DNA of 64,000 nucleotides from Archangium lansingense (lineage in GTDB: Bacteria > Myxococcota > Myxococcia > Myxococcales > Myxococcaceae), in assembly GCF_026626635.1 (NCBI RefSeq), contig NZ_JAPNKA010000001.1, forward strand, positions 7,068,001 to 7,132,000. Reading direction: 5' to 3'. Positions 25,126 to 33,374 of the stretch are shown one piece after another. The notes beneath the pieces were generated by a model. That model was not told where the DNA came from, did not search any database, and worked only from the letters and a program-made list of their open reading frames with translations. How positions within the stretch are numbered: the first letter of the stretch is position 1; each line of letters begins with the position of its first letter. The translations under genes were made by a program, and so were the position numbers.

Positions 25126-27924
25126 TTACAGGCGCGCGGTCAGCGACAGCATGAGGCGCCGCGGGAGCACCGGACGGGCCAGGAAGATGTCCGGCACGGC
25201 TCCGATCGACTCGTCCACGCGCGGGTTACCCTCGGTGAGGCCAATGCTGTTGAGCGCGTTGAAGAGCTGCAGGTCCAGGGTGAAGTTCTCATACGTGTAC
25301 CCAGCCCGGACGTTGAACTGGCTGTAGCCCGGCAGATCCACCGTGTTGGCGTTGTTCGAGAACCGGTGCCCCACGTAGTTCCAGTTGATGCCGAGCGTGG
25401 CGTTCCCGTACATGAAGGTGCCCGTCACGTCTCCGATGACCTGGGGAATCCGGCGGATGCGGTTGCCGGAGAAGTCATTCGCGCCCTCGTTGAACTCCGT
25501 GTAGCGCGGATCCTGCACCGTCAGCATGCCCTGCGCGCGGAACCACTTGATCGGCTGCACCGCGGCCTCCAGCTCCAGGCCCAGCGTCCGCGCCTTGCCT
25601 GCGTACACGGTGACGAAGCTCGTGTCGCCCGTCACCGGATCCACCCGGGCATCCTGGCTGGGGAAGTTCTCGATCTGCAGCCAGTAGGCCACGGCCGCCA
25701 GCGCGTACCAGCTCGCGCCCAGCTTGATGCCCGCCTCGTTCTGCCACAGCATCTCCGGCGTCTGCGGGAACGCCGGGTCGCTCGGGTCGGTGGCCGTGAG
25801 GTACTGGTCGAGCAGCGGCATCTTGTAGCCGCGGCTGCTGCGAGCGTAGACCGAGGCCGTGTCCGAGAGGGCGTAGTTCACGCCGCCCGAGAGCGCCCAG
25901 TCGGTGAGCGACACGTTCACGCGCTGGAACTTGCCGGTCCCGAATAGCGCGTTGTCATCCGCCGTGGTGGTGGGATCTCCCAGATCGAACGCCGCCGTGC
26001 GCTCCACGTTCTGCTGGTACGCATTGCGCTCGACGCGGCCGGCCAGGTCGATGCGGAACTTCTCGCCAATCTTGACCTCATCTCCCAGGAAGGCCGCCGC
26101 GATGGTCGCGTTGCCCGTGCCGTTGGTGTAGTTGCTGAGATAGCGGCGGAAGCCATTCTGGGTGACGTTGCGCACCACGTTGCCGGAGCCATCAAGCACC
26201 TGCAGTTCCAGGAAGCGCGGGCGGCTGCGCACGTCGGTGACGATGTCATTGAAGTACCAGCTGTTCCCCACCGTGTAGTAGCCGAGGTAGAGGCCACCGG
26301 AGAGCGTGTGCTCGGTGGCACCCAGCGAGCCATACTTGGTGAAGCGGAGCTGGTTGGACACGTTGCTCATGGGCTTGTTCACCAGCCACTGGCCACCCAG
26401 GTTCACGAGGTTGTTCGGCGTGGAGCACTCGCCGGAGCCGAACGCTGGCGAGCCGGGCGCGTTGACGCAGGTGAGCCGGTAGGGAGTCCCCTCGCCCACG
26501 ACCGACCGGGCCCACGCGTCCGCGTCCCGGAGCTCGAACGGCAGCATCGCGTTCCAGCTGTGGTTCATCTGCATCACCCGGAGGTTGTCCTGCACCTCCC
26601 ACCGTCCCTCGGGGAAGTAGAGGCGGAGCTCGGCCGTGGCGGAGCCGCCAATCTGCTGCTGGCCGTTGCCCAGCGGGAGGTCGAGCAGGCCTGCCCCACG
26701 CGGCAGCGGCACCTGGGAGTTCACCCCCTCGGGCGAGGTCAGCGTGCCATCGATCGGGAAGCCCTCGACGAAGTCGTAGCCCGTCAGCCGACCATCCCCG
26801 CCGAACCGGCCCCGGAGGGGCAGCGGGAGGTAGAAGGTGTTGCGATCATTGAGGTACTTGAACGTGGCACGCACGTGCCCGTTCACCTTGTCCGTATTGA
26901 AGTTGCGCAGGAGGCTGCCCTTGAACTGGCCGCCGGTGGACGCCGGGAAGCCCGGGTACCGCACGCCGTTGTCGAAGCGGTAGAAACCACCGACGGAGAA
27001 GCGCCAGTCATCTCCGATGGGGCCATTGAGATTGGCGTCGAAGCGGTACAGCCCCGCCGTGGCGGTGGAGGCCTTGATCGTCCCGGCCAGCTTGTCCCCT
27101 CCCGTCTTGCTGATGAAGTTGACGACGCCACCGGGCGCGTTGCTGCCGTAGAGGGCCGAGGTGCCACCACGCACCGCCTCCACGCGCTCCAGGGTCTCGT
27201 CCACGCGCACGAAGATGTCGTTGTTGACGAAGAAGAGCTCCGTGGAGTCGAAGACGGGCATACCGTCCTCCATCAGCGCCACGTAGCGGTAGGAGCCATC
27301 CGCCGGGAGGCCACGGACGAACAGGTTGCCGCCGACCTCACCGCCCGAGCTCTCCACGTAGAAGCCGGGAACAACTCGCATCAGATCCGCGGTGCTCCGC
27401 GGCATGCGGGCCTTGATCTCCTCCTCGTTGAGGGTCGAGATGGCCGTGCTCGAGCGGACCTTCCGATCCGGCGTCTGCGCCGTCACGACGATCTCCTCCA
27501 CCGCCAGGAGATCCAACTCGAGCGCGAAGTTGGCCTGGGCCGGCGCATCCGCGCTCACCGTGACCTTCCGGCTCTGACTCATGAAGCCCTCGCCCCTCAC
27601 GTCCAGGGTGACCTCACCTGGAGGTAGGCCCGTGAGGGTGTAGTTGCCCTTCATGTCGGTCTGGACACTCCGCTTCGTGCCCTTCGCCGCCACGGAGACA
27701 CCCCACAACGGGTCTCCATAGGCCGCGGTGACCTGTCCCTGCACCGTCCCGCCCTGCTCCTGTGTCTGTGCTTGCGTCGTCCCGCCCTGCTCCTGGGCCC
27801 ACGCCGCCTGCCCTGGGACGATCATGAAAGTGATTGTCATGCACAGAACAATCACCCGCCGCCACACTGCGTCTTGCGTGCTCCGCGCTGCATGGGGAAC
27901 GCCTTCGAACCTGCTCGACGTCAT
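25126..27924 (-). CDS. TonB-dependent receptor with carboxypeptidase-regulatory-like N-domain
   Basis: 932 residues. The signal peptide ends near AAWAQ. A ~75-residue beta-sandwich domain (VQGQVTAAYGDPLWGVSVAA, then a GNYTLTGLPPGEV strand) is followed by a TonB-box-like EEIVVTA, a plug domain (DLMRVVPGFYVESSGGEVG, MEDGMPVFDS) and the beta-barrel. It ends in a hydrophobic C-terminal strand (RRLMLSLTARL) for barrel assembly. It imports large ligands across the outer membrane using the proton motive force via TonB. No inner-membrane ABC partner adjoins it, so the substrate is open. The ATG at 27924 has an AGGAGG site. Confidence 0.9.
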   Translation of the reverse strand: MTSSRFEGVPHAARSTQDAVWRRVIVLCMTITFMIVPGQAAWAQEQGGTTQAQTQEQGGTVQGQVTAAYGDPLWGVSVAAKGTKRSVQTDMKGNYTLTGLPPGEVTLDVRGEGFMSQSRKVTVSADAPAQANFALELDLLAVEEIVVTAQTPDRKVRSSTAISTLNEEEIKARMPRSTADLMRVVPGFYVESSGGEVGGNLFVRGLPADGSYRYVALMEDGMPVFDSTELFFVNNDIFVRVDETLERVEAVRGGTSALYGSNAPGGVVNFISKTGGDKLAGTIKASTATAGLYRFDANLNGPIGDDWRFSVGGFYRFDNGVRYPGFPASTGGQFKGSLLRNFNTDKVNGHVRATFKYLNDRNTFYLPLPLRGRFGGDGRLTGYDFVEGFPIDGTLTSPEGVNSQVPLPRGAGLLDLPLGNGQQQIGGSATAELRLYFPEGRWEVQDNLRVMQMNHSWNAMLPFELRDADAWARSVVGEGTPYRLTCVNAPGSPAFGSGECSTPNNLVNLGGQWLVNKPMSNVSNQLRFTKYGSLGATEHTLSGGLYLGYYTVGNSWYFNDIVTDVRSRPRFLELQVLDGSGNVVRNVTQNGFRRYLSNYTNGTGNATIAAAFLGDEVKIGEKFRIDLAGRVERNAYQQNVERTAAFDLGDPTTTADDNALFGTGKFQRVNVSLTDWALSGGVNYALSDTASVYARSSRGYKMPLLDQYLTATDPSDPAFPQTPEMLWQNEAGIKLGASWYALAAVAYWLQIENFPSQDARVDPVTGDTSFVTVYAGKARTLGLELEAAVQPIKWFRAQGMLTVQDPRYTEFNEGANDFSGNRIRRIPQVIGDVTGTFMYGNATLGINWNYVGHRFSNNANTVDLPGYSQFNVRAGYTYENFTLDLQLFNALNSIGLTEGNPRVDESIGAVPDIFLARPVLPRRLMLSLTARL

Positions 27925-28024
27925 CAACGAGGTGCCTCCTGTCCAGGTGAGGAGCGGGGCGTCCCCCCGAAACCACGCTCTTGGGTGTCAAACGAAGCTA
28001 GCAGACGTTAGGAAGGCAGACGCC

Positions 28025-28573
28025 ATGGCAAATCCAGCGTGGACTCACCGGACGGCGGTCGTCTTCATTCCTCCCACCGAGGTCTGGCCGCCCATCCAGG
28101 CGATCCGCCGCGAGCATGATCGCCAGATCCAACGCTGGATGCCGCATGTCACCCTGCTCTACCCGTTCGCACCACGCGACGAGCTGCCCAAGCACCTGCC
28201 CGCGCTCGAGGCGGCCTGCGCCGCGTTGAGCCCGTTCGAGGCGTCACTTGCCTCGTTCCACGTGTTCCAGCACCGCTCGGACCGGAGCACCCTCTGGCTC
28301 GCGCCGGAGCCTCGCGAGGCCTTCACCCGCCTCCAGGCCGCGCTCCAGGCCGCGGCGCCGGATTACGCCCATACCTCGCGCTTCTCGGGAGGCTTCACGC
28401 CACACCTCAGCGTGGGTCAGTCGGGCAGCGCCGAACAGGTCTCGGCGCTCCGAGCGCAACTGAGCGAGACCTGGACTCCCCTCGTGTTCCAGGCCGCCGA
28501 GGTGAGCCTCATCGCGCGCGAGGGCAATCGACCCTTCGAGGTCGTACGAACGCTGCGACTCGGCCCGGGGTGA
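28025..28573 (+). CDS. 2'-5' RNA ligase/2H phosphoesterase family protein
   Basis: 182 residues with the two HxT/S motifs of the 2H superfamily: HVTLLYPF at 41-48 and HLSVGQ at 127-132. The ATG at 28025 follows an AGGAAGG ribosome site. Members open 2',3'-cyclic phosphates or act on 2'-5' linkages; the real substrate here is unknown. Divergent from the TonB receptor. Confidence 0.85.
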   Translation: MANPAWTHRTAVVFIPPTEVWPPIQAIRREHDRQIQRWMPHVTLLYPFAPRDELPKHLPALEAACAALSPFEASLASFHVFQHRSDRSTLWLAPEPREAFTRLQAALQAAAPDYAHTSRFSGGFTPHLSVGQSGSAEQVSALRAQLSETWTPLVFQAAEVSLIAREGNRPFEVVRTLRLGPG

Positions 28574-28632
28574 CTCCGCGACAACTCGCCACAGGGGGGT
28601 GGATCGCCCTGGCCGTTAGAGTGCGCCGCAAC

Positions 28633-29526
28633 ATGTGGAAGTCCTGCCTCGCCGCCCCCCTGCTCGTAGCCACCCTTCTCGTCCCGCTGGAGGGGCAGGC
28701 CTGTGCCACCTGTGCCTGTGGCGATCCAACCCTCACCTCCATGGGCACCGAGCAGCCCTTTTCCGGGCGCCTGCGATTCGCCAACCAGGTGCGCGCCTGG
28801 GCCCTGACGACCGGTCAGGACGCCGCGGACGCTGCATCCCTGCGCGAGCTGCGCATGGATCTCTCGGTGGCCTACGCCCCCCTCCCCTGGCTCTTCCTGT
28901 CGGCCACCCTGCCCCTTCAGACGCGCTCGTTGCAGCAGGTCAGCCTTGCTCGTGAGACAGCGTGGGGACCCGGTGACATGGAGGTCGGCGCCAAGGTCTT
29001 CGTCTTCCGCGATCGCGAGTTCTCGCCGGATCACCTCGTCGGCGTGCTCGTCGGCGCCCGGCTCCCCACCTCGCCCACCGTGCGTGATGCGGAGGGGCTC
29101 CCGCTGTCGCTCGATGCCCAGCTCGGCACCGGCTCCCTGGATCCCCTCCTGGGGGTGTCCTACTCAACCTTCCGGGGCGACTGGTCCTTCCTCGCCAGTG
29201 CCACGGGCTACCTCCCCACGCGCGGGCGCGAGGGCTTCCGCGCCGGAGCCTCCCTGCGCACCACCCTGGCCGCTCAGCTCCAGCCGAGCCCACGCTGGGC
29301 CCTGCGCCTCGCCGTGGACAGCCGCCTCGAGGGCCCCAGCGACATCCTCGGCGTCCCCGACCCGGTGGGCAGCGGCTTGATCGCCTTCGTGTCTCCGGAT
29401 GTGCTCTTCAGCCCCGTCACCGACGTGGTGGTGGAGCTCGGAGTGCGCGTGCCCGTCCTCAACCTTCTGCACGGCTACGTCCGCCAGAGCCCCATCCTCC
29501 AGGCCTCCGTCGTCTACGATCTATGA
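28633..29526 (+). CDS. Outer-membrane barrel-like protein with N-terminal CxxCxCG motif
   Basis: 297 residues from the ATG at 28633. A signal peptide is followed at once by CATCACGDP, then by alternating amphipathic strands characteristic of a porin-like barrel (WLFLSATLPLQTRS, LVGVLVGARLPTSP, WALRLAVDSRLEGPS) and an aromatic-poor terminal strand. The Cys cluster suggests metal binding. Its stop overlaps the start of a lipoprotein gene, so they are coupled. A role in metal (perhaps copper) handling is inference. Confidence 0.6.
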   Translation: MWKSCLAAPLLVATLLVPLEGQACATCACGDPTLTSMGTEQPFSGRLRFANQVRAWALTTGQDAADAASLRELRMDLSVAYAPLPWLFLSATLPLQTRSLQQVSLARETAWGPGDMEVGAKVFVFRDREFSPDHLVGVLVGARLPTSPTVRDAEGLPLSLDAQLGTGSLDPLLGVSYSTFRGDWSFLASATGYLPTRGREGFRAGASLRTTLAAQLQPSPRWALRLAVDSRLEGPSDILGVPDPVGSGLIAFVSPDVLFSPVTDVVVELGVRVPVLNLLHGYVRQSPILQASVVYDL

Positions 29527-30242
29527 AGTCCCGCTCCTCCTCCTCCGTCCTCCTCCTGCTGGCCCTCTGCGCGTGCGGCACTCGCGAGGAAGGCCTCCAG
29601 CTCCATCTCGAGCTCGACTTCCGCCCCGCCCGTCAGGCGAAGGCGGAGGGCTCCACGCGCGAGTTCACCAACAACCAGGGAGACCGCATCACCCTGACTC
29701 GTGCACACGTCACCCTGAGCAGCGTGGAGATCATCCCCTGCCAGACGAGCAGCGCGTGGCGGTGGCTGCGCATGCTCTCCCCCATCGGGACAGCCCACGC
29801 GCACGAGGCCAACACGCCCCGGCGGCTGGGCACTCCGCACGTGAGCAGCCTGGAGCGCCCGGACGGCGAACCTCTGGCTCTGGGCACCCTGGAACCGCCT
29901 CCTGGCAACTACTGCCGCGCCCGGCTCGTCTTCGCGCCAGCAGATGCCGATGCCGAAGGCCTGGTCCCCGAAGTGAACATGGTGGGAAGAACGCTGCTGC
30001 TGGAGGGGCAGGTCCTCCCTGCCGACGGAGGACCCGTGCGGCCCTTCCGCCTGGAGTCAGCCAGCCTCATCAACGCCGAGCTCTCGCTGGAGGGGCTCTC
30101 CCTTTCCCCGGACGCGATGGAGACGAGCCGCACCCTCCACCTCGCTTATGACCGGTGGCTGGACGGCGTGGACCTCGCGTCACCTGAGGCCTCCGAGCAG
30201 GTGCTTCGCAACGTGGCCGCCTCTGCCACGCTCACCCCCTGA
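29523..30242 (+). CDS. Lipoprotein with His-rich segment, partner of the barrel protein
   Basis: 239 residues. The signal peptide ends LALCAC, so the protein is lipidated. Candidate metal ligands are seen in the AHAHEANTPRRLGTPHV segment (~85-105), C77 and C130. The strand pattern (ITLTRAHVTLSSVEI, LLEGQVLP) is beta-rich and recalls MbnP-like periplasmic copper proteins, but I cannot confirm the family. The ATGA overlap at 29523-29526 couples it with the upstream gene. Confidence 0.55.
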   Translation: MKSRSSSSVLLLLALCACGTREEGLQLHLELDFRPARQAKAEGSTREFTNNQGDRITLTRAHVTLSSVEIIPCQTSSAWRWLRMLSPIGTAHAHEANTPRRLGTPHVSSLERPDGEPLALGTLEPPPGNYCRARLVFAPADADAEGLVPEVNMVGRTLLLEGQVLPADGGPVRPFRLESASLINAELSLEGLSLSPDAMETSRTLHLAYDRWLDGVDLASPEASEQVLRNVAASATLTP

Positions 30243-30297
30243 GCCCGGCGCGCTCGCCCCACTCTTGACGGCCATTCTCGCCGAGGCCTGCCAGTCA

Positions 30298-31086
30298 TCA
30301 GCGCAGCTCCGCGCGCTCGAACACACGGGTGCCGAGCGCGAGTGCCACCCAGGAGCCCACGAAGGCCACGGCCAACGCGATGGCCGTGAAGAGCGGCACC
30401 GACGCGTCGAACCAGAGGAGGTTCGGTCCTAGGGCGACCAGGTCGCGCAGCCGCTCGCGCCCCTCGTACAGGTCGGGGCGGTAGAGCAGCACCACGGTGG
30501 GAATCATCGGCGGCATCCACAGCAGGAACGCGATGAGGAGTCCCTGGAACGCATCGCGCACCAGCAGCAGCGGGATGACGAGCACGCAGAGCAGCAGCAC
30601 CGCCAGGGCCGTGAAGATGAGCCCAGAGCCGATCGCTCCCGCGACGCTCACGGAGGAGCCCTCCCCCACGAAAGGCCGCACCGCGAGTCCCGTGAACAGG
30701 GACATCACGACGCCCACCACCGCGGAGGAGAACAGGACAGGCCCCACGCGGGCCATCAGGAAAGCGCGGCGCGAGATGGGTTTGCTGAGCAGCATCTCCA
30801 GGGACCGATTCTCCCGGGGCTCGACGAGGGCGCGCATCAGCCCGGCGACACCGCCGAAGAAGGCCAGCATGTAGATGCCGGTGTATTCGTTCACCAGGAT
30901 CACGGCATCGAGCCCGCGAATCAGGAACGCGCGCTCCATGAAGGCATTGACCCCGGCGGGCAGGCGCGGAATGAGCGCGGCCGTGAAGAAGACCACGACG
31001 ATGCCCACGAGCAGGGCCACGAGGGGCACACCCCCAAGGGCATGGCGGGCCTCGATGAGACGGTAGCGGCGAAGAGTGGCCGGCAT
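30298..31086 (-). CDS. ABC-2 type transporter permease
   Basis: 262 residues with six hydrophobic segments. The motif ENRSLEMLLSKPISRRAFLMAR is the conserved EKE-like loop seen in ABC-2 export permeases. The start at 31086 lies 4 bases after the stop of the first permease gene, so they are coupled. Last gene of a TetR-ATPase-permease-permease operon, presumably forming a heterodimeric exporter. Confidence 0.85.
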   Translation of the reverse strand: MPATLRRYRLIEARHALGGVPLVALLVGIVVVFFTAALIPRLPAGVNAFMERAFLIRGLDAVILVNEYTGIYMLAFFGGVAGLMRALVEPRENRSLEMLLSKPISRRAFLMARVGPVLFSSAVVGVVMSLFTGLAVRPFVGEGSSVSVAGAIGSGLIFTALAVLLLCVLVIPLLLVRDAFQGLLIAFLLWMPPMIPTVVLLYRPDLYEGRERLRDLVALGPNLLWFDASVPLFTAIALAVAFVGSWVALALGTRVFERAELR

Positions 31087-31090
31087 GGCG

Positions 31091-31861
31091 TCACACCTCC
31101 AGGTGGCGCGCCCGCAGGGCGCCGAGAGCGAGCACGGCCGCGTTGAACCCCAGCAGAATGGCGATGGGCGCCAGTAGGTGCACGGGGCGCAGGTCGTCCA
31201 CATGGCCGAGCACGGAGATGCCATGGGTCAGGGGGTTGAAGGAGGAGAGGCCACTCCAGGCGGGGTTGTAGAAGCCGATGAAGGCCAGGCCCACGAGCAG
31301 GCTGAGCACCACCAGGCTCACGAGCGCCGCCAGCGCCCGCTTCTGGATGAGCACGGACATGAGGGCGCTGAAGCAGACAGCGAAGAACGCCGCGAAGAGG
31401 TGCACCGTCATCGAGGCGAAGAAGATCCCCGCGCGGAACCCCGGCAGGCTCCGGGCGACGAGGAGCGCGGTGAGCAGGTGCGCGCCAATGTAGAGCACTG
31501 CCATGACGGCACAGGCCGACAGCGTGCGCGCCAGGAAGTACGAGGCGGGTGACATGGGCTTGGACAGCAACACCGCGAGCTGACCTGTCTCCTTCTCGCG
31601 AATGAGCAGGCTGCCCGCGAGCACCACACCGAGCACGGAGATGCTCTTGTTCATCGCCAGGTCCGTCCAGATGAACAGAAAGAGAATGGAGGGGTCCGAG
31701 GTGGAGAACCAGCCCTTCAAGGCCGAGAGCACGTGCTCGGGTGGCTTCGCGGCAATCACCGGCATGGCGAGCGCCGCGTAGGCCAACATTCCCGCGGCCA
31801 GCCAGGTCTTCCGCTCGCCGAAGGTGGCCCGCATGTCGAGCCAGAGGAAGCGCGCCTTCAT
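31091..31861 (-). CDS. ABC-2 type transporter permease
   Basis: 256 residues with about six membrane segments. The loop REKETGQLAVLLSKPMSPAS matches the ABC-2 permease signature. The ATG overlaps the TGA of the ATPase gene (31858-31861). It shares overall plan with the next permease and probably pairs with it. Confidence 0.87.
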   Translation of the reverse strand: MKARFLWLDMRATFGERKTWLAAGMLAYAALAMPVIAAKPPEHVLSALKGWFSTSDPSILFLFIWTDLAMNKSISVLGVVLAGSLLIREKETGQLAVLLSKPMSPASYFLARTLSACAVMAVLYIGAHLLTALLVARSLPGFRAGIFFASMTVHLFAAFFAVCFSALMSVLIQKRALAALVSLVVLSLLVGLAFIGFYNPAWSGLSSFNPLTHGISVLGHVDDLRPVHLLAPIAILLGFNAAVLALGALRARHLEV

Positions 31862-32589
31862 GCGGCCCTCCGCGCGAGCGACAGGTAGAGCTCATCCATG
31901 TTCGCCGAGCGGTGCTCGCTCTTGAGCGCCTCGATTGGGCCGAAGGCGACGAGCCTGCCCTGGTGCAGTGCCGCGACGCGCCGGCAGAGCGTCTCAATGT
32001 CCGACAGGATGTGGCTGGAGAAGAGCACGGTGACGCCGCGCTCGGAGGACAGGCGGCGCAGGTGCTCGAGCAGCTCGTGACGGCCGAGCGGATCCAACCC
32101 GGAGGTCGGCTCGTCCAGCAGCAGGATGCGGGGCTCGTTGATGAGGGCCTGGGCGAGCCCCACCTTCTGCGTCATTCCGGTGGAGAAGCCTCCGAGCTTC
32201 CTGTCCGCCGCGGCCTCGATTCCGAAGAGCTGGAACAGCGACTGGATGCGCGTCTCAGCCACGTCGGCGTCGAGCTCGAACATGGCGGCGACGTAGTGGA
32301 GAAACTGGCGCGCCGTCATGTGGGCCGGGAGCGCGTAGCTCGCGGGGAGGAAGCCGCAACTGCGGCGCACCTCGAGGCTCTCGCGCACCACGTCATGGCC
32401 GAGCACCCGGGCACTGCCCGAGGTGGGACGCGTCAGCCCGAGCAACATCCGCAGGGTGGTCGTCTTCCCCGCGCCGTTGTGCCCCATGAACCCGAAGATC
32501 TCCCCGGGCTCCACGTGGAAGCTCACTCCGTCCACGGCCCGGACCGAGCCGTAGACGCGGGTGAGCCGATCGATCTCGATGGCATGCAT
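31858..32589 (-). CDS. ABC transporter ATP-binding protein
   Basis: 243 residues from the ATG at 32589. Walker A GHNGAGKT is at 36-43, the signature FSTGMTQKV near 134 (a common variant of LSGGQ in ABC-2 exporters), Walker B ILLLDEP near 154 and the H-loop SSH near 188. It energises the two permeases encoded downstream. It starts 5 bases after the TetR gene's stop. Confidence 0.93.
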   Translation of the reverse strand: MHAIEIDRLTRVYGSVRAVDGVSFHVEPGEIFGFMGHNGAGKTTTLRMLLGLTRPTSGSARVLGHDVVRESLEVRRSCGFLPASYALPAHMTARQFLHYVAAMFELDADVAETRIQSLFQLFGIEAAADRKLGGFSTGMTQKVGLAQALINEPRILLLDEPTSGLDPLGRHELLEHLRRLSSERGVTVLFSSHILSDIETLCRRVAALHQGRLVAFGPIEALKSEHRSANMDELYLSLARRAA

Positions 32590-32593
32590 GGCC

Positions 32594-33271
32594 TTACCTC
32601 TTGGAGCCGCGGCCCGGGCTCCTGCTCGGGCGTAGCGGGGTGGAAACGGGCGCGGAGAGACCCGCGATGAAGATGTCGATGACGGCGTCGAGCAGCCGCT
32701 CGCGGGTGATGCGGTCCCCCGTGGTGATGATCCCGGTGTGGTAGTGCAGGAAGCGGAGCAGCCCGATGACGAAGGGCACCGCGTCAACGTCCAGATCGGC
32801 GCGGAACTCGCCCCGCTCGATGCCGTCGCGCACCCAGCCGCGAAACATCTCCACCTGGGCATCCGCCTTGCGCGGGTTGTCCCCGGACTCCGCCAGCGAG
32901 CGGAGCACCGTCAATTCGGGGTCCTCTCGAACGAGCCGCTCGAGCAAGACATCGCGGGAGAGCTCACGGTAGGCGAAACGCAGCGTGGCGCGCAGCCGCT
33001 CGCGAGGCGACTCCAGCGCCATCACCTCCGCGGCATACCGGCGCCCCGTCTCCTCGTGCAGGGCCCCGATGACCGCGTGGAGCAGGACCTCCTTGCTCTC
33101 GAACTCCAGGTAGACGGCCCCCTTGGCGATACCCGCCTCGCGGGCGATGTCCTCGATGCGGGCACGGCGGAAGCCGAAGCGCTCGAAGTGACTCTTGGCC
33201 ACCTGGAGGATGCGCTGACGCCGGGCCTCGGCGGAGGAGCGGCCGGCCGGTGGGCTGGAAGAAGCTGCCAT
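32594..33271 (-). CDS. TetR/AcrR family transcriptional regulator
   Basis: 225 residues. The helix-turn-helix at ~20-65 (RILQVAKSHFERFGFRRARI, then EDIAREAGIAKGAVYLEF) is typical TetR; the C-terminal ligand domain is helical. It heads the exporter operon, so it most likely represses it and senses an exported compound. A TTTGACC-N14-GGTCAAA dyad lies just upstream of its start. Confidence 0.88.
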   Translation of the reverse strand: MAASSSPPAGRSSAEARRQRILQVAKSHFERFGFRRARIEDIAREAGIAKGAVYLEFESKEVLLHAVIGALHEETGRRYAAEVMALESPRERLRATLRFAYRELSRDVLLERLVREDPELTVLRSLAESGDNPRKADAQVEMFRGWVRDGIERGEFRADLDVDAVPFVIGLLRFLHYHTGIITTGDRITRERLLDAVIDIFIAGLSAPVSTPLRPSRSPGRGSKR

Positions 33272-33279
33272 GTGGACAT

Positions 33280-33307
33280 TTTGACCGGATTCAGATTTTG
33301 GGTCAAA
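33280..33307. promoter_or_regulatory. Candidate TetR operator
   Basis: TTTGACC (33280-33286) and GGTCAAA (33301-33307) form a perfect dyad 9 bases upstream of the TetR start codon. The position and symmetry suit autorepression. Confidence 0.5.
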
Positions 33308-33320
33308 CGGTCACGGCAGG

Positions 33321-33359
33321 GCAAAAAAGAGACCGCTCCCCCACCATGCGGGAGCGGTC
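33321..33359 (-). terminator. Intrinsic terminator of the Ig-like lipoprotein gene
   Basis: The stem GACCGCTCCC (33331-33340) with GGGAGCGGTC (33350-33359), followed on the minus strand by TCTTTTTT. A textbook rho-independent terminator 16 bases after the stop at 33375. Confidence 0.85.
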
Positions 33360-33374
33360 GTCGACGTCACGGCC

